A DNA stretch of 64,000 nucleotides, from contig JABJKS010000009.1 in the NCBI GenBank assembly GCA_018660265.1, positions 1 to 64,000 on the forward strand. The letters run 5' to 3'. The stretch comes from Rhodospirillaceae bacterium. GTDB lineage: Bacteria > Pseudomonadota > Alphaproteobacteria > GCA-2731375. The notes beneath the pieces are model-generated. The model searched no databases, was not told the origin of the DNA, and was given only the letters and a program-made list of their open reading frames with translations. The translations under genes were made by a program, and so were the position numbers. Of the stretch, positions 29,786 to 37,140 are shown piece after piece (position 1 is the first letter of the stretch; each line of letters opens with the position of its first letter).

Positions 29786-31132
29786 ATGACAAAGAACATA
29801 AGCGAACAAATCGCCGCATTTGCCGCACAAACGGCGTGGGCGGATATTCCCGCCGATGTGCGCCATGAAGCCAAGCGCTCGCTATTGAACTATTTCGCAA
29901 CGGCAATCGCCGGCAGCAACGAAATTGGCATGAAGAAAAGCCTTTCGGTGCTGGCACCATTTGCGGCGACTGGCGCGTGCAAAATTATTGGTCGTGCCGA
30001 GCAGGTGGATATGGCGTTTGCCGCCTACTTAAACGGGGTCAGCGCCAATATTTACGACTTTGATGATACCCATCAGGAAACGGTGATCCATCCAACAGCA
30101 CCCATTGCACCGGCTGTCTTTGCCCATGCTGAGGTGCGGCCATGTGACGGCAAGGCGCTGTTAAAGGCCTTCATCATCGGGGGTGAGATTGAGTGTCGGA
30201 TTGGTAATGCGGTCTCTCCCTCCCATTATGCCCGTGGCTGGCACATTACCGCGACCTGCGGTGTGTTTGGGGCTTCCGCCGCTATTGCGGGAATGCTGGA
30301 CCTTAGCGAGGAACAGCATGTCTGGGCCCTTGGCAATGCGGCGGCGTATACCTCCGGTCTGGTGGAAAACCTGGGCACTATGTCGAAAAGTATCAGCGTC
30401 GGCAATGCCGCCCGGAACGGCATACTATCGGCTTTGCTGGCCCAGGCAGGTTTTTCCGGCCCGACTGACCCGTTAGGGGGCGTGCGCGGCTTTTTGAACG
30501 TTTATTCCGATCTACCATCGCTCAATCGAATGACCGATGGCCTGGGCGAGGTTTGGGAGATTGCCAAGAACACTTACAAACCTTATCCGGGCGGAATTGT
30601 TATGCATCCCATGATCGAAGGCTGTCTCCGCCTGTATAACGAGGCTGGCCTGCGCGCCGAGGACGTGGTTGAGGTAGAGCTGACCGGCCATCCCCTGTTG
30701 CGTGAACGCACGGATCGCCCGGATGTGACAACGGGCCGGTTGTCCCAGATCAGTGCCCAACATACTATTGCCATCGCCCTGCGCCGGGGCAAAGCCGGCC
30801 TGACCGAATTCAACGATGACGCGGTTGGGGAAACCCTGCGCGACGGCATCCGGCCGAAGGTGAGATTTATCGATGATGATAGCCGCGACATCGCCAACGT
30901 CCATATGCGCGTGCTGACACGCCAGGGACCGGCCCATGAAATCGAGATTACAGCGGCCAAGGGCGGGCCGGATAACCCCATGACTGACAGGGAGTTGGAG
31001 GATAAGCTAGCCGAACTTGCCGAATTTCGTGGTTTCAAGCGGGATGTTCAGGCCATTGCGGATGCTGTCTGGGCCTTGGATACTGCCGAAGATGCGTCTG
31101 CCGTCATGCGTCTGACCAATCTGCCCAGCTGA
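29786..31132 (+). CDS. MmgE/PrpD family protein
   Basis: A 448-residue protein of the 2-methylcitrate dehydratase / cis-aconitate decarboxylase / iminodisuccinate epimerase family, recognised by YFATAIAGSNE near the N-terminus, DFDDTHQETVIHPTAP (about residues 90-105) and the central CGVFGASAAIAG. It would dehydrate or decarboxylate a tricarboxylate-like intermediate. ATG 29786 is preferred to the far upstream in-frame start, which would run into the divergent molybdenum hydroxylase gene; AAAAGGA lies upstream. It leads a seven-gene tightly spaced operon ending at 36042. Confidence 0.85.
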   Translation: MTKNISEQIAAFAAQTAWADIPADVRHEAKRSLLNYFATAIAGSNEIGMKKSLSVLAPFAATGACKIIGRAEQVDMAFAAYLNGVSANIYDFDDTHQETVIHPTAPIAPAVFAHAEVRPCDGKALLKAFIIGGEIECRIGNAVSPSHYARGWHITATCGVFGASAAIAGMLDLSEEQHVWALGNAAAYTSGLVENLGTMSKSISVGNAARNGILSALLAQAGFSGPTDPLGGVRGFLNVYSDLPSLNRMTDGLGEVWEIAKNTYKPYPGGIVMHPMIEGCLRLYNEAGLRAEDVVEVELTGHPLLRERTDRPDVTTGRLSQISAQHTIAIALRRGKAGLTEFNDDAVGETLRDGIRPKVRFIDDDSRDIANVHMRVLTRQGPAHEIEITAAKGGPDNPMTDRELEDKLAELAEFRGFKRDVQAIADAVWALDTAEDASAVMRLTNLPS

Positions 31133-31145
31133 TAGGAAACAGCAC

Positions 31146-31514
31146 ATGCCAATCGGAACAAAATATTTCTTTGTCGTCAGTATGGACGTTGCGGCGGAGA
31201 AGGAGGATCTGTTCAATGAGGTTTATGAGGTTGAGCATGTACCCTATCTTACCGCTGTACCGGGTGTCCTTGGTGCGACCCGTTCGACCAGAGAGCCTTT
31301 GCGCATGATGCTGGCGGGAGAAGAGCGGACCATGGATCCAGGCGACGAACCGAAATACAGTGTCATCTACGAAATTGAGAGCCCGGAAGTTTTGTTGAGT
31401 GCGGCCTGGGCCGAAGCGGGTGAGCGTGGCCGTTGGCCGACGGAGGTTCGCCCCTTTACCAGCAATCGACGGCATATCCTGCGCCAGGTCATCCCATCGG
31501 GGAACACGGCATAA
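31146..31514 (+). CDS. Small alpha/beta-barrel-like protein, single domain (EHVP motif)
   Basis: A 122-residue soluble protein of unknown function. FNEVYEVEHVPYLTAVPGVLGATR (residues about 24-47) matches the WYDxEHVPxxxAVPG motif seen twice in the next gene and in the protein at 12.8 kb. The predicted fold is a ferredoxin-like dimeric alpha/beta barrel (EthD-like), a scaffold used by small ring-modifying enzymes and ligand-binding proteins. It sits 13 bases after the MmgE/PrpD gene and 18 before its two-domain relative, so it belongs to the operon. Confidence 0.7.
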   Translation: MPIGTKYFFVVSMDVAAEKEDLFNEVYEVEHVPYLTAVPGVLGATRSTREPLRMMLAGEERTMDPGDEPKYSVIYEIESPEVLLSAAWAEAGERGRWPTEVRPFTSNRRHILRQVIPSGNTA

Positions 31515-31532
31515 AATTGGAGGGATTGGTAG

Positions 31533-32171
31533 ATGAGGGGTCTATTGGCGGTGGTGTTCGATTATTCGAACGCCCATGAAGACGAATTTCATGATTGGTA
31601 TGATTTGGAGCATGTGCCGGAGCGGGAGGCAGTGCCGGGTTTCGGTGCCTGCGAACGCTGGATTGATGTCGAAGAGTCTAAGACGGCCGTCGCCACTTAT
31701 GATCTCGATAGCCTCGATGTGCTGCGGGGTGCGGACTACAAAGCCATCGCATACGATAATTTGTCCGCCTGGTCTATGCGGGTGGCCGGGATGAGCACGC
31801 GGCTGCTACGATTTGAGGGCAGCCAGATCACGCCGGGGGATGAAGCCGCGCCCGACGCTGCGGGCGGTCTGTTGCTTAACGCCATGAATGTCACGGCGGA
31901 GGCGGAGGACGATTTCAACGCCTGGTACGATGAAGAACATTTACCAGCTTTGTTGGCCGTGCCCGGTACCCTGTCGGCCCGGCGCTATCGGGCCGGTGTG
32001 GACGCTGAGGGAACCCATCGTTATGTGGCGATCTATCATCTGACGGCACCAGAAGTCACCCAAAGCGAGGCCTGGAAAACGGCTGTCGACACACCTTGGT
32101 CCGCGCAAGTACGGCCGCATTTTCGGGACCGAATGCGAATCCTAAGCCGACGTTACAGCCGCGCTGTTTGA
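31533..32171 (+). CDS. Tandem-domain alpha/beta-barrel-like protein (two WYDxEHxP motifs)
   Basis: A 212-residue protein built from two related halves: FHDWYDLEHVPEREAVPGF (about residues 19-37) and FNAWYDEEHLPALLAVPGT (about 128-146), each opening a roughly 100-residue domain. It looks like a fused duplication of the preceding single-domain protein. The aromatic-acidic-His core of the motif could form an active site in a pseudo-dimer barrel. No reaction can be assigned. GGAGGG precedes the ATG. Confidence 0.7.
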   Translation: MRGLLAVVFDYSNAHEDEFHDWYDLEHVPEREAVPGFGACERWIDVEESKTAVATYDLDSLDVLRGADYKAIAYDNLSAWSMRVAGMSTRLLRFEGSQITPGDEAAPDAAGGLLLNAMNVTAEAEDDFNAWYDEEHLPALLAVPGTLSARRYRAGVDAEGTHRYVAIYHLTAPEVTQSEAWKTAVDTPWSAQVRPHFRDRMRILSRRYSRAV

Positions 32172-32237
32172 CCCGCTATTTGACCCAGGCCTACACGGGC
32201 CATAGTCTTGCCCTCAAATTTGTATGGAGAGAAGCTT

Positions 32238-33266
32238 ATGTTAGAGACATTGCAACTGGGAAAAAGCGGGCTCAGTGTGCCGCGCCTGTGTTTGGGTACG
32301 ATGAATTTTGGTGAGCCTGGCCGCGGCCATCAGGGTGATTGGACGCTTACGCTTGATGAGGCCCGGCCTATTTTCCAAGCCGCGATCGATCATGGCCTGT
32401 TTTATTTCGATTGCGCCAATATCTATGGTTTGGGTGCCTGCGAACGGGTGGTGGGACAGCTTTTGCGGGAGCTGTTGCCCCGTGACGAATATGTCCTGAC
32501 CACCAAGGTGTCCGCCCCCATGGGCAAGAACCCCAATCAAGGTGGTCTGTCCCGCAAACATATTATGGAGAGCGTGGATGCCTCCCTCCAACGCATGGGC
32601 CTGGATTATGTGGATCAGCTGATCATCCATCGCCATCCCCACGGCCGTCTTGGTTCGCCAATGGCACCGATTGAGGAAACTATGGAGGCGCTGCACGATG
32701 TGGTGAAGGCGGGCAAGGCGCTTTACCTTGGTGGTTCCTCGATGTTTGCCTGGCAGTTTGTTGAGCTGCAGATGACGGCGGAGCGGCATGGCTGGACGAA
32801 GTTCATCTCCATGCAGAACCATTACAATCTGATCTATCGCGAAGAAGAGCGGGAGATGAACCCATATTGTGCCGCCACCGGCGTGGCACTGACGCCTTGG
32901 TCTCCTTTGGCGCGGGGCATTTTGACGGGTGCCTACAAGGGCAGTCTTGATGCAGGTAGTACCGCGCGCTCCCAAGGGGCGGATCGTAAGCGTACGGAAG
33001 GGCTGTATCTGGGCGAGATGGACTTCCCCATCGCCGCGCGGGTGGTTGAGGTGGCGGAAAAGCTGGGACACGCACCGGCACAGATCGCCGTGGCCTGGCT
33101 GTTAAGCAAGGGGGAGGTGACCGCACCTGTTGTTGGCGTTTCAAAGATCAGCCAGCTTGACCAGCTGGTAGCGGCGACCGAGATCACTTTGGCAGCGGAA
33201 GACATCGCTTATTTGGAGGAGCTGTACCAACCAGTGGAAAACCTGCTCAGCTTTGGCAGCTCATAA
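32238..33266 (+). CDS. Aldo/keto reductase
   Basis: A 342-residue TIM-barrel NADPH-dependent reductase. The catalytic tetrad is visible: Asp and Tyr in FDCANIYGLG (about residue 55), Lys in LTTKVSAP (about 88) and His in LIIHRHPH (about 133). It resembles the family of beta-subunit-like/YajO-like reductases. The ATG at 32238 follows a GGAGAG site; an in-frame start 30 bases earlier lacks one. It should reduce an aldehyde or ketone intermediate of the operon's pathway. Confidence 0.88.
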   Translation: MLETLQLGKSGLSVPRLCLGTMNFGEPGRGHQGDWTLTLDEARPIFQAAIDHGLFYFDCANIYGLGACERVVGQLLRELLPRDEYVLTTKVSAPMGKNPNQGGLSRKHIMESVDASLQRMGLDYVDQLIIHRHPHGRLGSPMAPIEETMEALHDVVKAGKALYLGGSSMFAWQFVELQMTAERHGWTKFISMQNHYNLIYREEEREMNPYCAATGVALTPWSPLARGILTGAYKGSLDAGSTARSQGADRKRTEGLYLGEMDFPIAARVVEVAEKLGHAPAQIAVAWLLSKGEVTAPVVGVSKISQLDQLVAATEITLAAEDIAYLEELYQPVENLLSFGSS

Positions 33267-33296
33267 GGCGCGAAATGACTTTGGGGACATGATCAA

Positions 33297-34139
33297 ATGA
33301 ACAGTTCGAAAAAACCGGTCGCCGTCATTATCGGGGCCACATCCAAATGGCAGTCCGATGGCCGCAATACAAAGCTGGCCCATGGCACGGAATTGGACGA
33401 CCAGGACCTGCCCGTCGGCATGCGTTGGGGGATCGGCGGCGCGGTGGCGCAGAAATTCGCCCAGGAAGGCTATTTCGTCGTCATGACAACACGCACGGCG
33501 GCGAATGCCGCGGCCCTGGAAGCTGCTATTAAGGACCAGGGTGGCGACGGCATGGTTGTCGAATTAGACCTGGTCTCTGAATCCTCCATATCGACTGCGT
33601 TCGAGACGATCCGGCGGAAGGCCGGTGCGCCGGAGATTCTGGTCTATAACGCCGGGTATCTGGAGGGGCGTGATCTGCCCCCTGGAAAGGAGCTGTTGGA
33701 ACATATCCCCATCGAAATGTTCGACACCGCCCAGCATATTGCCAGCCGGGGACCGTTTCTGGTGGCCAAGGAAGTATTGCCTACGATGCGGGAAAAGGGG
33801 GAGGGGTCCTTCCTGATTTCCAACAACAATTTTTCCCTGCGCGGACGCCAACGCAAAACCGGCGAGTCCCTCTATTACCCACGGGTCATGATGCGCACCC
33901 TGGCCCAGGTGTTGACGGAAGAATATTCCGAACACGGGGTGCATGTGGCCAATGTGGTGATCGATGGCCTGATCGATTCCCCTGGCACCCGGGCCCTGCC
34001 AAAGGCGCAGGAGAACCCGGATATCGTGATGAACCCCATAAAGATTGCCGAGGCGTTCTACTATCTGCACACCCAGGATAGGTCCTGCTGGACCCACGAA
34101 CTCCAGCTCACGCCGTTTCCCACCAACCCGGCCTTCTAG
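33297..34139 (+). CDS. Atypical SDR family oxidoreductase
   Basis: A 280-residue SDR-like protein with two oddities. The cofactor loop is split: IIGATS at residues 9-14 is separated from GIGGAVAQKFA (about residue 45) by roughly 30 residues rich in polar and charged side chains. The expected YxxxK pair is not evident; the corresponding region reads LYYPRVMM. It still has the NAG-like VYNAGYL and the C-terminal SDR layout. It may bind a nucleotide differently or have lost dehydrogenase activity. It lies 30 bases after the aldo/keto reductase and 15 before the amidohydrolase. Confidence 0.78.
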   Translation: MNSSKKPVAVIIGATSKWQSDGRNTKLAHGTELDDQDLPVGMRWGIGGAVAQKFAQEGYFVVMTTRTAANAAALEAAIKDQGGDGMVVELDLVSESSISTAFETIRRKAGAPEILVYNAGYLEGRDLPPGKELLEHIPIEMFDTAQHIASRGPFLVAKEVLPTMREKGEGSFLISNNNFSLRGRQRKTGESLYYPRVMMRTLAQVLTEEYSEHGVHVANVVIDGLIDSPGTRALPKAQENPDIVMNPIKIAEAFYYLHTQDRSCWTHELQLTPFPTNPAF

Positions 34140-34154
34140 TCAGGATAATCTTGA

Positions 34155-34982
34155 ATGCAAATCGTTGACGCGCAAGTCCATCTTTGGGGCACAGGTTTGC
34201 CCAGCAACATGTCTCATTGGCAAATAACATCCTTCACGCCTGAAGATGCCATTGGGTTGATGGATGAGGCCGGTGTCCAGGGGGCGGTGATCCATCCGCC
34301 CGGTTGGGATCCACGCTCTACTGAAATGGCCCTGGAAGCGGTGCAAAACTATCCCGGCCGCTTTGCGATTATGGGTTCGGTGCCTCTCGATCAACCGGCC
34401 TCCCGCGATCTCATAGCGGATTGGCGAAAGCAGCCCGGCATGCTGGGCTTGCGATATCTGTTTCTAAATGATCCGGCCCGGCAATGGCTGCACGATGGCA
34501 CCTTGGATTGGCTTTGGGCGGCAGCGGAAGATGCGGGCGTTCCTATTGCGGCCCTGGCGACGAATTGTCTGCCCGCCCTTGGCAAGATTGCCGAACGCCA
34601 TCCCGGACTTCGCTTGACCATCGATCATATGGGTGGCCGGGGGGGCACTACGCCCCTTAAGGACCATGAGGCCATGACCCATATGCCGGAGCTTCTGGCC
34701 CTGGCGAAATACCCCAACGTGGCGGTCAAGGCGACAGGGGCACCGGGCTATTCCAGCGAGGCCTATCCATTTCCGATCATGCATGACTATTTGCACCAGA
34801 TTTATGATGCCTTCGGGCCGCAGCGTATGTTCTGGGGCACCGATATCTCCAAGATGCCCTGTTCATGGCTTGAATGTGTTGAGATGTTTACGGAGCAGTT
34901 GCCCTGGCTGAACGATCAGGACAAGCGTCTGATCATGGGAGATGCCCTTTGCGACTGGTGGGGCTGGGACCGGACCGCCTGA
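34155..34982 (+). CDS. Amidohydrolase family protein (amidohydrolase_2 type)
   Basis: A 275-residue metal-dependent TIM-barrel hydrolase/decarboxylase. It begins MQIVDAQVHLWG, where the usual HxH is QxH as in a subset of this family, contains TIDHMGG (about residue 155) with the barrel His, and ends with MFWGTDISKMP (about residues 225-235) carrying the conserved Asp. Relatives are lactonases, decarboxylases of aromatic acids and ring hydrolases. AGGA lies before the ATG. The next gene starts one base after its TGA. Confidence 0.83.
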   Translation: MQIVDAQVHLWGTGLPSNMSHWQITSFTPEDAIGLMDEAGVQGAVIHPPGWDPRSTEMALEAVQNYPGRFAIMGSVPLDQPASRDLIADWRKQPGMLGLRYLFLNDPARQWLHDGTLDWLWAAAEDAGVPIAALATNCLPALGKIAERHPGLRLTIDHMGGRGGTTPLKDHEAMTHMPELLALAKYPNVAVKATGAPGYSSEAYPFPIMHDYLHQIYDAFGPQRMFWGTDISKMPCSWLECVEMFTEQLPWLNDQDKRLIMGDALCDWWGWDRTA

Positions 34983-34983
34983 T

Positions 34984-36042
34984 ATGGAAAGTCTTGAGGT
35001 ATTAAGTTTGCTGCGGATTACTGCTGAAGAACGGGCCATGATCCAGGCGGTCGATCCGGCGATTAAACTGACCGATGCCGGTGGCTGGTTTGACGGTGAA
35101 ATTCGTGAAACCTGGCCCCCTTTCACATCTGAACGCTATTTGCCGCCTGACGCCAATGGCGCGGGCAGCCAGGAGGAACGCGACAATCTGCTGGCGGAGG
35201 CCGAGGTCATCCTGGGCGGCTGGCCCTTTCTTCTGGATCTGCGCGCCAGGGCAAAAAAGCTGAAATGGTTTCACCAGCGCCCTGCTGGTGCCTCCAATTT
35301 GCTGCGTGGTGATCTGTGGGGCAGTGACGTTGTGGTGACGACGTCACGTGGTTCGGGCAATACCCTGGCCATGGCCGAATACACTGTCGCCGGCATATTG
35401 CATTTCGCCAAGGGCTTGCCCCAGGCCGCTGTCGATCGGGAAGCCGGGCATTTCGATCACCGGGCCTACCGCCCACTTCAGATCCACGGCAAAACTGCCC
35501 TTGTCGTCGGGGCGGGGGGCATTGGGCAGGACGTGGGTAGATTGTGTGCCGCACTTGGCATGCGTGTTGTTGGCACGCGCGGTACCCCGCAGGGCGATGC
35601 GCCGCTGCCTGAGGGATTTTCATTCATCGGTGGTCCGGGCGATCTTGACGACCTTTTGCCGGAGGCCGATTTCGTCGCGATCTGCTGTCAATGGACGCCG
35701 CAGACGACGGACCTTTTCAACCGTGAACGCTTTGCCCTGATGAAACCGGGTTCCGTGCTGGTTAACGTCGCCCGTGGTGAGATTGTGGATGAGAGCGCTT
35801 TGGTCGAGGCGCTGCAACGCAATCATCTTCGCGGCGTCGCCTTTGATGTCTACGTGGGTGAGTTTGAGACCCCGCCAATTGAACAGCTATGGTCGGACCC
35901 TCGGGTACTGATTACGCCCCATATCTCAGCCGCCAGCGATGAGCACCGGCATCGCGCGGTCGAAATATTTTGCCAGAACCTAGCCGCCTACCTTGCCGGA
36001 CAGCCCCTCAGCAATGTTATTGATTGGGAGCGGGGCTACTAG
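34984..36042 (+). CDS. D-isomer-specific 2-hydroxyacid dehydrogenase
   Basis: A 352-residue NAD(P)-dependent dehydrogenase. The Rossmann motif VVGAGGIGQDVG is near residue 175 and the catalytic Arg (NVARGEIVDE), Glu and His (ITPHISA) are all in the second half. It would interconvert a 2-oxo acid and a D-2-hydroxy acid such as glyoxylate or hydroxypyruvate. ATG 34984 directly follows the amidohydrolase stop. It ends the operon: its TAG stop is formed by the TA target duplication plus the first G of a MITE-like element. Confidence 0.87.
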   Translation: MESLEVLSLLRITAEERAMIQAVDPAIKLTDAGGWFDGEIRETWPPFTSERYLPPDANGAGSQEERDNLLAEAEVILGGWPFLLDLRARAKKLKWFHQRPAGASNLLRGDLWGSDVVVTTSRGSGNTLAMAEYTVAGILHFAKGLPQAAVDREAGHFDHRAYRPLQIHGKTALVVGAGGIGQDVGRLCAALGMRVVGTRGTPQGDAPLPEGFSFIGGPGDLDDLLPEADFVAICCQWTPQTTDLFNRERFALMKPGSVLVNVARGEIVDESALVEALQRNHLRGVAFDVYVGEFETPPIEQLWSDPRVLITPHISAASDEHRHRAVEIFCQNLAAYLAGQPLSNVIDWERGY

Positions 36043-36301
36043 CGCGCTTCCGGGCAATTCTGACCCATTTGATGGCATCCACAAGTCATTCGGGTAGGCG
36101 CGTCGCGTAGCGCGATGTGGTTCATCGGGCAAGCGGCGTAACGCATCCGAATGGCTCGTGGGTGCCACCGGAGGCCGCCTTGCCAAGCCCTGTGGCGGCG
36201 TTGCGGTCCTTGGGAGATGCCCCCACATCGCCCAGCGTACCGCGCCTACCCACAGGGCTTGGTAAGGCGGTCAAATGGGTCGCAATTGCCCGGAAGCGCG
36301 C
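36042..36301. mobile_element. MITE-like element with 31-bp terminal inverted repeats and TA duplication
   Basis: A non-coding 260-base element. Its left end, starting GCGCGCTTCCGGGCAATT (36042-36072), and its right end (36271-36301) are inverted repeats matching at 29 of 31 positions, and each is flanked by TA (36040-36041 and 36302-36303). TA duplication is the hallmark of IS630/Tc1-mariner-type insertion. The interior contains two further inverted-repeat pairs, 36074-36093 with 36147-36166 and 36175-36195 with 36250-36270, so the element can fold into a branched cruciform. It carries no open frame and lies between two convergent genes, whose TAG stops both use the flanking TA. It may also terminate transcription both ways. 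Confidence 0.85.
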
Positions 36302-36993
36302 TAATCACCACTCACAATGATTTTGACTAATTCATCTGGCGCACTCAGCATGGGATAGTGGCCGGTGTCAATTTCGTGCCAGCTGGCACCTAAGGTTTCG
36401 GCACAGCGCCGCTGATGGGCCTCGCCGGGGTTGGGGGCCTGGCGGCAATAGATGACGGTGGCTTTCCAGTCTTGCGACCAGAAGCTATCAAGTGCGACTG
36501 GCGATTTGTGAACCGCAATGGGGTGCAAGCTGCAGCGTTCCACTGCCCAGGCCCGCATTTCCGGGCCCAAACTGGCAAACAATCGCCCCTCTGCATCTTC
36601 GCGGGATGGCCCCAAAGCCAGATCGGTGATGATCGATGATGGTCGGGTAACGATATCCGAGACTTTTTCGCCGTTCTGCAGGGCCAAGGCATCGGCAAAG
36701 ACCAATCGGCTGATCCGCTCCCGCGCGCTCTCCGCCACCTTCGCCATGACCATGCCGCCGCTTGATGTGGCGACGAGAACAACATCGTTGAGGTTTTCGT
36801 AGAACAACAGTTGCACGACTTCAGCCGCCTGGGTTTCGACCGTAATGCCTGCGCGCAGGCTACCGGCACGATCGGCACAGCCATCCAGGCTCGGGGCATA
36901 GACCAGATGGCCCTGCGCGCGCAGGCGCTCGGCGACCGGCTGCCAGATCCAACCACCCTGATAAGAGCCATGTAAGAGTACGAACGTTGTCAT
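36301..36993 (-). CDS. Alpha/beta hydrolase
   Basis: A 230-residue hydrolase-fold protein of the pyrethroid-hydrolase/methylesterase-like group. It starts TTFVLLHGSYQGGWIW, the oxyanion-hole HG motif; the nucleophile elbow appears as LVATSSGGMVMAK (about residue 80), a Ser in SSGG, and the catalytic His is in IDTGHYPMLSAP near the C-terminus. ATG 36993 is chosen because GGAG precedes it; the longer frame lacks a ribosome site. Its stop abuts the MITE-like element. It would cleave an ester or lactone, possibly the product of a Baeyer-Villiger monooxygenase. Confidence 0.85.
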   Translation of the reverse strand: MTTFVLLHGSYQGGWIWQPVAERLRAQGHLVYAPSLDGCADRAGSLRAGITVETQAAEVVQLLFYENLNDVVLVATSSGGMVMAKVAESARERISRLVFADALALQNGEKVSDIVTRPSSIITDLALGPSREDAEGRLFASLGPEMRAWAVERCSLHPIAVHKSPVALDSFWSQDWKATVIYCRQAPNPGEAHQRRCAETLGASWHEIDTGHYPMLSAPDELVKIIVSGD

Positions 36994-37140
36994 TTTAATT
37001 CTCCGTAGAACTGTCCCCGAAACCCTAAATGAGTAGAATCTTGCGAAAATGGTCATTTTTCGACAGAATGACGCATCCCCTGTGAACCCAGGTTATAGGT
37101 TCACCTTCCAATGTCAAAAGTTCCTAGTGAGGTTGCCAGC

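Noticed and set aside
32241-33071. 276-codon open frame on the minus strand
   Set aside because: Exactly antisense to the aldo/keto reductase with its full catalytic tetrad; a shadow frame.
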